From Clostridiales bacterium (GTDB lineage Bacteria > Bacillota > Desulfotomaculia > Desulfotomaculales > VENG01): a stretch of DNA of 64,000 nt. Under the pieces are notes generated by a model. That model made no database searches. It saw only the letters and a program-made list of their open reading frames with translations, and was not told the DNA's origin. The stretch is from positions 62,001 to 126,000 of the forward strand of contig JAIPEW010000002.1 of the NCBI GenBank assembly GCA_021736985.1, read 5' to 3'. The translations under genes and the position numbers were made by a program. Shown here piece after piece: positions 30,305 through 39,678 of this stretch (positions are counted from its first letter, which is position 1; each line of letters starts with the position of its first letter).

Positions 30305-31483
30305 TTACGCCGACTGACTCTCATCACTTGCAGCGGGAGTACTGAATTTTATACTATTTTCATATTTTTTCTTTACATTTGTTACCACAATAGTTACCGG
30401 CCTGTATGCCAGGTGAGACCATTTTGCAAAAGGAACCTCTAACACTAACATGGGTACAGCAACCATTAAGTGCAACGTATAAACTATATAAGTTGCTGCA
30501 GGCATTCCATCGCCACCGATAACTCTAAATATATGAATTAGAATACCAGTCAAGGCAGTTAACCAGAGAAGTATTAGAAACATCCAGTCTGTAGCATGAG
30601 AAAACTGGTAAATTGCCCTGTTCTTGCGTATTCTTCCAATCATAGCATAACTTGTTCCAAAAAGAAGTCCAAAAGTAGCGTAATATCCAATTAAATTATA
30701 GATATGGAAAAAGGAGCGCACCTCATCAGTTTGAAAAGCAGGTAATCTACCACCTATACCACTGAGCAATCCTACAACTAGTAAAAATACCAGCGTATAA
30801 GATGTCATAATTAAAAGATGTATATACCACATTCTTTTGTCACTGCACTCAGAAAATCTTTTTTGTGTTAAGAAATGTAATATTAACTCTTTTACTTCTG
30901 ACATATACATGCTGAGTGGAACTTTCTGTAATAAATCACCCATCTGAAACTTAATCATTCTGTAAACATTACTAAGCAAAAAAGCAGATAATACTACAGC
31001 CATAAGTATATCTAAATATTCAATCACATGCGTTTCCACAAACGTGCTTAACCGAGCCTGCTGCATATCAGGATTGCTGCCTGCAAATAATAAAAATCCT
31101 AATCCTATGAGAAGTGCAAATCCTATTACTGAAAAGATTTCAAATACGTGCGATGTATAAAATCTTTTTGATATGCCGGTCCAATCGTACTGAGCTGTAA
31201 GATACCTGCGTAAAGCCATCATGGTCTCTCCAGGGTTTGCTTCTCTCGGACAAAAATCCGAGCATTCACCACAGTAATAACACAGCCAGGGCTCGGGACT
31301 GGCAATAAGTTTATCCTTTAACCCCATTTGAGCATACCTTACCATTTTTCTTGGAAATGGATCATCGTTGCTAGATAGTGGACATACACCCGTACAAAGT
31401 CCACATTGATAGCACTTCTCTAAGTCTTTTACACCAAATTCTTCTAATTCATTTTTTAGGTTAGGATCTAACCTTGTAGCCAT
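30305..31483 (-). CDS. qmoC: Quinone-interacting membrane-bound oxidoreductase subunit QmoC (HdrC-like plus cytochrome b-like domain)
   Basis: CYQCGLCTGVCP and CYYCGECSDFCP [4Fe-4S] motifs followed by a multi-TM C-terminal domain; follows qmoAB. Confidence 0.9.
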   Translation of the reverse strand: MATRLDPNLKNELEEFGVKDLEKCYQCGLCTGVCPLSSNDDPFPRKMVRYAQMGLKDKLIASPEPWLCYYCGECSDFCPREANPGETMMALRRYLTAQYDWTGISKRFYTSHVFEIFSVIGFALLIGLGFLLFAGSNPDMQQARLSTFVETHVIEYLDILMAVVLSAFLLSNVYRMIKFQMGDLLQKVPLSMYMSEVKELILHFLTQKRFSECSDKRMWYIHLLIMTSYTLVFLLVVGLLSGIGGRLPAFQTDEVRSFFHIYNLIGYYATFGLLFGTSYAMIGRIRKNRAIYQFSHATDWMFLILLWLTALTGILIHIFRVIGGDGMPAATYIVYTLHLMVAVPMLVLEVPFAKWSHLAYRPVTIVVTNVKKKYENSIKFSTPAASDESQSA

Positions 31484-31599
31484 CTTCTGCCTCCTTTCAT
31501 AAAATACCCTTCCTATTATCAGGAATTATTTTATTGTTTTTACGTAGAGGCTTAAAAAAATCTCTCCAACGTCAATAATTAAATTTAACTTTAAATCTG

Positions 31600-31626
31600 G
31601 GATGATGAGCAAAAAGCTCATCATCC
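31600..31626. other. Strong hairpin in qmoB-qmoC intergenic region
   Basis: GGATGATGAGC-aaaaa-GCTCATCATCC, perfect 11-bp arms; no T-tract on the coding (minus) side. Confidence 0.75.
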
Positions 31627-31633
31627 TTTTAAC

Positions 31634-33853
31634 TTATTGAAAATCCTTCATCGGGTTTGGACCAAGTTCGTCAATCTCTTCAGTAAAATCTTCTATCATT
31701 TGAGGTATCTTATCGTAATCCATAATAGTTACCTGGGTTGCTTTTACACGTTCAGATTCAAGACCTAACCTGTCAAGTGTTTCAGAAACTTTAGACAAAC
31801 GATATTCAGCTAATTCACTACCTTTCATAAAGTGACACTGATAATCCTCACCATGTTTGCAGCCCATAAGCAGTACACCATCAAAACCTTTAGACATAGC
31901 ATCATTAATCCAAATAAGGTTCAAAGAACCCAGACAGCGCACAGGAATAATTCTAACCCATGCATTATAACTGTATTTATTAATTCCAGCCATATCTAAA
32001 GCCGGTATTGCATCATTCTCACAAGCAAATATTAAAATACGTGGTTTTTCCTCATCCTCTTCAGGAATTTCAATGTTTTTAATCATATTACCTACCATTG
32101 GTACATTGTAGTTTTTAAAGGAAATAATTCTCTCCGGGCATGCTCCCATACAAACACCACAACGTCTACATCTGGTTGGGTTGGGTAAAGGATTAGCCTT
32201 CTCGTCTTCGTTGATTGCACCAAATGGACATTCCTCTGTACACCGCTTACACTGTGTGCAACGATTCATGTTAAATTCAGGAAATGACAAGTCCCCCGAC
32301 CTGGGATGCAGTGCCATTCCAACACTGACATTTTCTACACATTGAACAGCCTTTAAGGCAGCTCCTGTTGCATCTTCCCTGGTCTCAAGTAAATCCATAG
32401 GAGCCCTTACGCTTCCAGCAGTATATATACCTGTTCTTCTTGTTTCATAAGGGAAACAGATATAATTTGAATCAGGAAATCCATGTTTTAATATTGGTAT
32501 TTCAGGACCCTGACGGTATTGCAAGTTTAGAATGTCTGCTTGAATAACCGGTGGCTTATTAGCAATACTCTCTTGTGATTCCGAATCCTGTTTCTCGTCT
32601 TCTTCTGATTCCTCAACCATCTCTTCTCCAAAGGACGCAGTTGAAACCATACCATTTGCTAATACTACCAGGTCAAAATCAGAAGCTTCGACCTTTTCAC
32701 CTAAAATAACATCATCCAGGGTAATAACCATTTTACCACTGTTTTCAGCAACATCGTCTATTTCAGCATACTTTATGAAATTTACACCACTTTCTTGTGC
32801 CTTTTCATAAAAATGTTCATACTGCCCTGCAGAGCGTATATCCCTATAAAAAATATATACTATACCTTTTGGATTAATGCCTTTAAAAGCAAGAGACTGC
32901 TTCAACGATTCTACACAGCAAGCTGCCGAACAATAAGGCAGGTGATTTTCATCCCTTGATCCTGCACATTGTATAAATGCTATTTTCTCAACGCCGCTCA
33001 GCTTACCATTTTTAGCCATTTCCTCGAACATGGCTTGCGTAATAACTTTATCTGACTTACCATAACCTAAATGGCCTAAATTTTCGGGTTCATACGGTTT
33101 TGCCCCGGTAGCTTGAACAATACTACCAACTTTTTCTGATATTTCTTTACTACCCTGGTTGATTGTTACATAAAACATTCCCGGTGCGCCTTCTGTAGTT
33201 ATAACTTTAGAAGAAGTATATACTGTAATGTTTGAGTTTGCTTCGATTTCTTTTATAATATCAGGAATATAATTATCTGCAATTTCAGTAAAAGGCTCAG
33301 TTACTGGAGCCATTTTATATAAATTTGCAGCCCAACCACCCAATTTATTTTCTTTTTCAACCAGCACAGTTTTATAACCAGCTTTAGCTGATTCTAAGGC
33401 AGCAGTCATCCCGGTAAGTCCGCCGCCTACTACCATGATAGTTTTAACAACCTCTTCCTCGGGCACATAAGGCTCCGGCAGCTCCATCCTTTTGAGCTTA
33501 GCCATCCCCATACGTATATAATCTTCAGCCATCATTTGTGTATCTTCATTATTCGGGGTGTGCGTCCATACAACATGTTCCCTTAAATTAATTCTTTCTA
33601 CTAGAATTTCTGGCCCAAAATCAAATACATCATAATTCACACGGAAAGAGCAGCCAGCAATAGCTACAGCATTAACTTCTCCGTTTTCAATATCCTGTTT
33701 TATAAGTTCTTTTCCTTCTTTACTGCACAGCTGCTGGCATGTTTTACACACAGCAACCTTTTCTTCATTACCTACTGCAGTGAGGGCATTAATATCCAGG
33801 GCCTCTTCAAGCCCGCAGCCCGTACATATATAAAGTCCTATTTTTTTATCCAT
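31634..33853 (-). CDS. qmoB: QmoB (HdrA-like FAD protein with C-terminal MvhD-like domain)
   Basis: GGGLTGMTAALESA FAD motif, CTQCKRCTEECPFGA and CRRCGVCMGACPE ferredoxin motifs, MvhD-like C-terminus (RCLGSLNLIWINDAMSKGFDGVLLMGCKHG). Confidence 0.92.
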   Translation of the reverse strand: MDKKIGLYICTGCGLEEALDINALTAVGNEEKVAVCKTCQQLCSKEGKELIKQDIENGEVNAVAIAGCSFRVNYDVFDFGPEILVERINLREHVVWTHTPNNEDTQMMAEDYIRMGMAKLKRMELPEPYVPEEEVVKTIMVVGGGLTGMTAALESAKAGYKTVLVEKENKLGGWAANLYKMAPVTEPFTEIADNYIPDIIKEIEANSNITVYTSSKVITTEGAPGMFYVTINQGSKEISEKVGSIVQATGAKPYEPENLGHLGYGKSDKVITQAMFEEMAKNGKLSGVEKIAFIQCAGSRDENHLPYCSAACCVESLKQSLAFKGINPKGIVYIFYRDIRSAGQYEHFYEKAQESGVNFIKYAEIDDVAENSGKMVITLDDVILGEKVEASDFDLVVLANGMVSTASFGEEMVEESEEDEKQDSESQESIANKPPVIQADILNLQYRQGPEIPILKHGFPDSNYICFPYETRRTGIYTAGSVRAPMDLLETREDATGAALKAVQCVENVSVGMALHPRSGDLSFPEFNMNRCTQCKRCTEECPFGAINEDEKANPLPNPTRCRRCGVCMGACPERIISFKNYNVPMVGNMIKNIEIPEEDEEKPRILIFACENDAIPALDMAGINKYSYNAWVRIIPVRCLGSLNLIWINDAMSKGFDGVLLMGCKHGEDYQCHFMKGSELAEYRLSKVSETLDRLGLESERVKATQVTIMDYDKIPQMIEDFTEEIDELGPNPMKDFQ

Positions 33854-35111
33854 TATCCTGCCCCCTCACTGCAGATTGAAAGGCCTTCATTGCTGCCGAA
33901 GTCGCATCTCGCACACAAGAAGCTACATCCATAGGATGTTTAACACAGCCGGCAGCATATATACCCGGCATTCCAGAATCAGAGGCAACAAAACCATCCT
34001 CATCATAATTTATATTGGCAGGAACCTTAGATTTCCTGGTAACTGGTGCCATACCAGTAGCCAAAACAACCATATCATACTTTTCATCAGTTACTGTTTG
34101 GGTTAACTGGTCTTCAGAATGCACAATTAACTTACCATTTTCATTATCCAGTTTAACTTCTCCCGGCTTACCCTTTATGAAATTAAGTCCAATTTCACTT
34201 TCAACTTTATTATAAAAATCTTCAAACTTACCCCGTGCCCTTATATCTATAAAGTAAATAGTTATTTTAGCATCCGGGTACTGCTCTCTAACATAGGTTG
34301 CATGTTTTAACGAAGCAAGACAACAGACTGATGAACAGCAGTGCAAATGATTTTCGTCCCGGGAACCTGCACACTGTATAAATGCTATATTTTCAATTTC
34401 CTTTCCATCCGAAGGACGGACAATCTTACCTTTAGTAGGACCGTTTGGAGCAGCTAACCTTTCCATCATTACATTATTAACCACATCAGCATACTGTCCA
34501 AAACCATAATAACTTATATTTTCAGCATCATACGGGTTCCAGCCAGCAGCCCATACTATACTTCCTACATTAAATACAGTATTTTTTGCCTCCATGTTCA
34601 AATCGATAGCATTGTAAGGGCAAGCTTCCACACATTTATTGCAGCTAGTTCCCTTACAAACATCACCGTCAATAACGTATCTCATAGGCATAGAAAATTC
34701 ATGAGGCAAATAAATAGCACTTGTTTTATCCATGCCAAAATTAAAATCATTTTCTCTTTCAGTGGGGCACGCTTCAACACATTTACCGCAAGCTGTGCAA
34801 TTATCATTTACATACCTTGGATGAGTCTTAACAGTTACATTAAAGTTTCCTTCTTCTCCTGATATACCTTCAACTTCCGAATTTGTTATAAAGTTTATCT
34901 TAGGATTTTTCTTAATCCTTTGAAAGTTAATTTCTAATCCACAATTAGGTGGACAGAGTTTTGGAAAGTATTGATTTACCTGGGCTACTCTACCGCCTAA
35001 GAAGGGCCTTTTTTCAACAATATAAACTTCAGCCCCTATTTCGGCTGCTTCTACAGCTGCAGTTAGCCCGCTCATGCCCCCACCAACAACCAAAATACTC
35101 CTATTAGCCAA
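33846..35111 (-). CDS. qmoA: QmoA (HdrA-like FAD/[4Fe-4S] protein)
   Basis: VVGGGMSGLTAAVEAAEIGAEVYIVEK, CTACGKCVEACP, CKGTSCNKCVEACPYNAID; follows aprA. Confidence 0.92.
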   Translation of the reverse strand: MANRSILVVGGGMSGLTAAVEAAEIGAEVYIVEKRPFLGGRVAQVNQYFPKLCPPNCGLEINFQRIKKNPKINFITNSEVEGISGEEGNFNVTVKTHPRYVNDNCTACGKCVEACPTERENDFNFGMDKTSAIYLPHEFSMPMRYVIDGDVCKGTSCNKCVEACPYNAIDLNMEAKNTVFNVGSIVWAAGWNPYDAENISYYGFGQYADVVNNVMMERLAAPNGPTKGKIVRPSDGKEIENIAFIQCAGSRDENHLHCCSSVCCLASLKHATYVREQYPDAKITIYFIDIRARGKFEDFYNKVESEIGLNFIKGKPGEVKLDNENGKLIVHSEDQLTQTVTDEKYDMVVLATGMAPVTRKSKVPANINYDEDGFVASDSGMPGIYAAGCVKHPMDVASCVRDATSAAMKAFQSAVRGQDNG

Positions 35112-35285
35112 ATTTTATCACCTACAATTCTAAGTCATAGAGTATCGTTGTTCACCCGGGCTGTTCCACAAGGCTAATCCGAAAACTTTAAAATTTCAGG
35201 TTACAAATTAGGACCTAAAATATCAACTTTTCCAAGCCCCAGGTATTGCAACCACCCTACCCTACCACTTCATCGTATTATTTCA

Positions 35286-35312
35286 GGCCCGCGGTTTAAA
35301 AAACCGCGGGCC
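35286..35312. other. Very stable hairpin in aprA-qmoA intergenic region
   Basis: GGCCCGCGGTTT-aaa-AAACCGCGGGCC, perfect 12-bp GC-rich arms, no T-tract on the coding (minus) side. Confidence 0.8.
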
Positions 35313-35344
35313 TTACCAATTTCTCAGTATATAAATAGATTTTA

Positions 35345-37219
35345 CTACAGCAGATCAATAACCGGACGATTAATTATTTCCCATTCACCAGAATCAGGAT
35401 GGAACTTGATATTCACAAACTTCTTCCAATTCTCTTCATCCAATTTCGGGAAGTCAGCCCTGAAATAATACCCGGGCCAGCGTGTCTCTTCACGGGCCAT
35501 AATGGTGCGGGTATGAGATTCAGCCTGAATGGTCCTGTGAACATTCTCCCAACACCTCATAAGCTCGTGAAGCGTCCGCGCAGCCAATTTGTCCGAGTCT
35601 TCCTTCAGCATTTCGAGCAATTCCATTGCCCTATCAAGCTTAGCCTGGTTTGTGCTGAAGTTTGTAGAAACTCCACCTACATACTCATCCATAATTTTCT
35701 GCAACCTGAACATGTACATCTTAGGTAAAATATAATTCGGATTGATTTCAGAATCGGTAGTATAATCCTTGTTTTCTTCAAAAATTTCCATGGGCTTAAA
35801 TGTTTTCTTCTTCATATCTTCTACTGCTGCATCATCTACATTCGGAAGATCACTATTATCAACAATAAACTTGATTGCTGACTTAGCAGTAATTCTTCCT
35901 TCAGTAAGTGAACCAGAAGAGAACTTGTGAGCAGAAGCGCCGCTTGCGTCACCTGCTGCAAACAGACCTTTAACTGTAGTCATGTTGGGATATCCCCACT
36001 TGTACTCATCTGGAGCGAAGTCTTCCGGACCGCTAACCCAGGCACCGTTTGCACCGGAGTGTGAACCGATGAAGTAAGGTTCTGCAGCAGCAATTTCAGA
36101 TGACTTTTCTTCAGGAGCAGTGTTTGTAGCAGCCCACAGCATAGCCTGAGAGATAGTCATATCCAAGAAATCTTCCCATGCTTCACTTTCTAATTCTTTC
36201 ATTTTCTTCTTAAATGCTTTTTTATCATCCTTATAAGCTTCAGCCAACTTGGCAATGGCCTCTTCCGTCCTCATAAACAAAGGCCCTTTACCTTCAAACT
36301 CATCCAGCATTCCTAACCAGTTACGCAGGTTTGCAGGAATAGGCTTAGCTTTTCCATATGGACCCCATTTCTCAAGCTCGTCTGCACGATCTACCATGTA
36401 TTCTCCGCCAAACGCATTAGTAGCCCTGGATTTAAAGAGCAGGAACCATGCGCCAACCGGACCGTAAGCATCTTTAAAACGCACAGGGATAAAACGTACT
36501 TCCTGGCAAGTCATTTCTGCTCCGGCTTTCATTGTAAAGTAAGAACTAGAACCTGTACTAAAAGGAGGATACCAGGAACGTCCTAAACCTTCACCAGTAG
36601 AGCGCGGCTTAAATACACCTACGCAACCACCCATGCAGGTCATTACAGCCTTAGCTTTAAATACATAGAATTTTTCTTCCCGAACATTAAACCCAACTGC
36701 ACCGGCAATTCTATCGCCATCCAACAGCGGCTCAGTAATAAATACACGCTCATAGATATTATCCATGCCCAGAGCATTCTTAGCAGCCTCAGCAACAATT
36801 ATCTTGTAAGATTCACCGTTAATCATTATCTGCCAGCGGCCTTCATGTACATATTTACCATTCTCATCTTTCCAGATAGGAAGGCCCCACTTTTCGAACA
36901 AGTGAACAGAGCTGTCCACATGGCGTGCAATATTGTATACAAGATCATCCCGTGCAATACCCATCATATCCTGTTTAACATAATCAACATAATCTTCCGG
37001 GGTATTTGCACCTTCTGATTGACCCAGATACATGTTAATAGCAGAAAGACCCATGGCTACAGCACCACTACGGTCCATCATAGCCTTATCAACTAAAGTA
37101 ACGTTCAAGCCCTGCTGCTTAGCCCAGTGAGTTGCTTCCACTGCAGCACCACATGCTGACATACCACCGCCAAGGATCAAAAGATCCGTAGTAACTTCAA
37201 CAGTCTCTATATTTGGCAT
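35345..37219 (-). CDS. aprA: Adenylylsulfate (APS) reductase subunit alpha
   Basis: LILGGGMSACGAAVEATHWA, DKAMMDRSGAVAMGLSAINMYLG, GGEYMVDRADELEKWGPYG; 624 aa. Confidence 0.97.
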   Translation of the reverse strand: MPNIETVEVTTDLLILGGGMSACGAAVEATHWAKQQGLNVTLVDKAMMDRSGAVAMGLSAINMYLGQSEGANTPEDYVDYVKQDMMGIARDDLVYNIARHVDSSVHLFEKWGLPIWKDENGKYVHEGRWQIMINGESYKIIVAEAAKNALGMDNIYERVFITEPLLDGDRIAGAVGFNVREEKFYVFKAKAVMTCMGGCVGVFKPRSTGEGLGRSWYPPFSTGSSSYFTMKAGAEMTCQEVRFIPVRFKDAYGPVGAWFLLFKSRATNAFGGEYMVDRADELEKWGPYGKAKPIPANLRNWLGMLDEFEGKGPLFMRTEEAIAKLAEAYKDDKKAFKKKMKELESEAWEDFLDMTISQAMLWAATNTAPEEKSSEIAAAEPYFIGSHSGANGAWVSGPEDFAPDEYKWGYPNMTTVKGLFAAGDASGASAHKFSSGSLTEGRITAKSAIKFIVDNSDLPNVDDAAVEDMKKKTFKPMEIFEENKDYTTDSEINPNYILPKMYMFRLQKIMDEYVGGVSTNFSTNQAKLDRAMELLEMLKEDSDKLAARTLHELMRCWENVHRTIQAESHTRTIMAREETRWPGYYFRADFPKLDEENWKKFVNIKFHPDSGEWEIINRPVIDLL

Positions 37220-37257
37220 TACTTTAACCTCCTCCGTTATTATTTAACTAATTAGAT

Positions 37258-37701
37258 TTATTTTTTAGGTGCAGGAATAGCATCTAAGCCTAGTGAGGCT
37301 GGTTCTGTGTATAAATCAGGACTACTCAAATCTGATTGATCAGTTGAAAAACCGCCGGCAGGCTCTGCAGTTCCTTCTTCAGTAGTACGGATTGGGAACT
37401 TGAAACGCTTAACCATGCCATTTCTAAATCTTACTGTCCACATAATGTCTTCTGATCCTCTCAACGGAACAAGCTGTGAGCCTAGAGGTACGAAATCAGC
37501 ATACCCGCGCACATCCATTGCTTGCTGCGGACAAGCCTTTACGCAGCACAAGCACTCCCAGCAGTACTCAGGGGCACGATTATAAGCTTTCATCTGCTCC
37601 CTATCCAACACCATCAAATCATTTGGGCATGCGTGTTGGCAGGCAGTCTTGTCTTGACCTTTACAGCCGTCACATTTTTCTCTCAATACAATTGTTGGCA
37701 T
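37258..37701 (-). CDS. aprB: APS reductase subunit beta
   Basis: MPTIVLREKCDGCKGQDKTACQHACPNDLM, CWECLCCVKACPQQAMDVRGYADFVPLG. Confidence 0.97.
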   Translation of the reverse strand: MPTIVLREKCDGCKGQDKTACQHACPNDLMVLDREQMKAYNRAPEYCWECLCCVKACPQQAMDVRGYADFVPLGSQLVPLRGSEDIMWTVRFRNGMVKRFKFPIRTTEEGTAEPAGGFSTDQSDLSSPDLYTEPASLGLDAIPAPKK

Positions 37702-38068
37702 AATCGACTAACCTCCTATTTTCATAATTTTTAAGGTTAATAATTAGTGTCAGTGGATAAATTGCTGAACCATTTTCCCACAAAGGATTAATAGTTCACA
37801 AACCACCTCCCCCAACCACTTTACTTACAATCAATTTCTTATATATTTTTTTTATTGTTTTTAAAAATTCTCTCTTTTTTTACAGACTTGTCGTCTAAAT
37901 GACTTTCGCCGGTAATACATTTTGTTATTATTTATGTGAATAAGTTATGATAAGTATTATTTTTTATAATCAGATAGTTCTTATATAGATCATATGGGAG
38001 TATGTTATACAAGCTACAAAATCATACAAGTATTATCTGGTATTACTTTCTGATTAATTAATATTTTG

Positions 38069-39310
38069 TTACTTCTTAGTTGAAGGCATATCTTCAAAAG
38101 CGCCTTTTTTAATTTCAACTTTCTCAGCAGTTTTGTAATAATCTCTTAAAATTTCTAAGACTTCAGGGCGACTGAACTTATCAGGAACTTCTCCGCCTTC
38201 GTTCATAATACGGCGGAATTTTGTACCACTGACAACAACGCGGTCTCCTTCCCCGTCATGAGGGCAAGTACGTTGACTGGCCATACTTTCACACTTGTTG
38301 CAGTAAAATGTCCAAGCGATTTTCATTGGCCTGAGTTCTAAAGCTCCATCCCAAAGCTCGTCGAAAATTGTTTGAGCATCAAAAGCTCCGTAATAATCGC
38401 CACAACCGGCATGGTCACGACCAACTATTAAGTAACTACATCCCCAGTTCTGGCGAAAAACAGCATGTAAAAGGGCTTCTCTTGGGCCGCCATAACGCAT
38501 TTCCATAGGGTATACTCCAACGGAAATACTTTCTCTAGGGAAATAATTTTCTGCAAGTGCTTCATAACACTTAACCCTTGTTTCACCAGGTATATCACCT
38601 TTTTTAAGAGCGCCTACAATAGCATGAATAAACGCTCCATCTGCAAAACCACTTTCCAATGCAAATTTTACAAGATATTCATGAGAACGGTGCATAGGAT
38701 TACGTGTTTGGAAAGCTACTACATTTGACCATCCTTTTTCTTCAAAAAGCTTGCGGGCTGTTTCCGGATATAAATAATATTTTGGATATTTTTCAGGATA
38801 TTTACCTTCATTTAAAACTTTTATAGAACCGCCAATATTATAATCACCCTGATTAAAAACTTTAGATACCCCTGGATGGCCTTCGGTATCAGTAGTTTTA
38901 AAAACCTCTTTACATTCTACTTCCTTGTCATAAGTGTAAATATCTTCTACTTTCATTGTGCCATAGATCTCATCCGAGGCTCTATCAATAAGAGCAACTT
39001 CCATGCCTTCTTGTAAACCTATAGATTGCTTCTCTTGCTCTGTGATAGATAGAGTTACTGGCATAGGCCACATAGTACCATCTACGAGCTTAAGGTTGTG
39101 TACACACTGTTTATAATCTTCTTTCTTCATGAATCCATTTAAAGGTGTAAAAGCTCCTATACCAAGCATGAGTGTGTCGGATGTTTCCCGGGAACTCATA
39201 AACACTTTAGGCAATTCTTGTGCTTTTTTGATTTCAGCCTGTCTTTCATTACCGTACAGCAACAAGGGCTTTAACTTACCTTCAGGACCATGTGGTTTAG
39301 GTAATGCCAT
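38069..39310 (-). CDS. sat: Sulfate adenylyltransferase (dissimilatory ATP sulfurylase)
   Basis: QTRNPMHRSHEYL, VGRDHAGCGDYYG, GTKFRRIMNEG; SD GGGAGG supports start at MALPKPHG. Confidence 0.96.
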   Translation of the reverse strand: MALPKPHGPEGKLKPLLLYGNERQAEIKKAQELPKVFMSSRETSDTLMLGIGAFTPLNGFMKKEDYKQCVHNLKLVDGTMWPMPVTLSITEQEKQSIGLQEGMEVALIDRASDEIYGTMKVEDIYTYDKEVECKEVFKTTDTEGHPGVSKVFNQGDYNIGGSIKVLNEGKYPEKYPKYYLYPETARKLFEEKGWSNVVAFQTRNPMHRSHEYLVKFALESGFADGAFIHAIVGALKKGDIPGETRVKCYEALAENYFPRESISVGVYPMEMRYGGPREALLHAVFRQNWGCSYLIVGRDHAGCGDYYGAFDAQTIFDELWDGALELRPMKIAWTFYCNKCESMASQRTCPHDGEGDRVVVSGTKFRRIMNEGGEVPDKFSRPEVLEILRDYYKTAEKVEIKKGAFEDMPSTKK

Positions 39311-39502
39311 ATTCTTCCCTCCCATAAATTAATTTTAACTCGTGCTTTAAAAAACATTTACAATTAAAAATAAACTAGTTGTATTTTTACCACTACTATT
39401 GTTCTAGATCTTGGTATGTATCAAAAAGATATTTTACTATAAGTTATATTTCCTAAATTTAGTTATTCTATATTTTTGCAAAAATTCCTTCTAAATTCTT
39501 TA

Positions 39503-39517
39503 TGAGAATAATTATCA
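39503..39517 (-). promoter_or_regulatory. Fur-box-like 7-1-7 palindrome upstream of sat
   Basis: TGAGAAT-A-ATTATCA, one mismatch to TGATAATnATTATCA, about 190 bp upstream of sat. Confidence 0.55.
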
Positions 39518-39678
39518 TAGCATGTGAATATAGGCACTTGTCAGTTAAAAAAATAAATTCCTTATTTTTTTATTAATTATTAAGAAATTGTTATTATAAA
39601 TATAGCACGAATTTTTTAGCCTGACAAGTTCAATTATATTAAAAATTTATAACAACTATTTTTTTTATTAATAATTAC

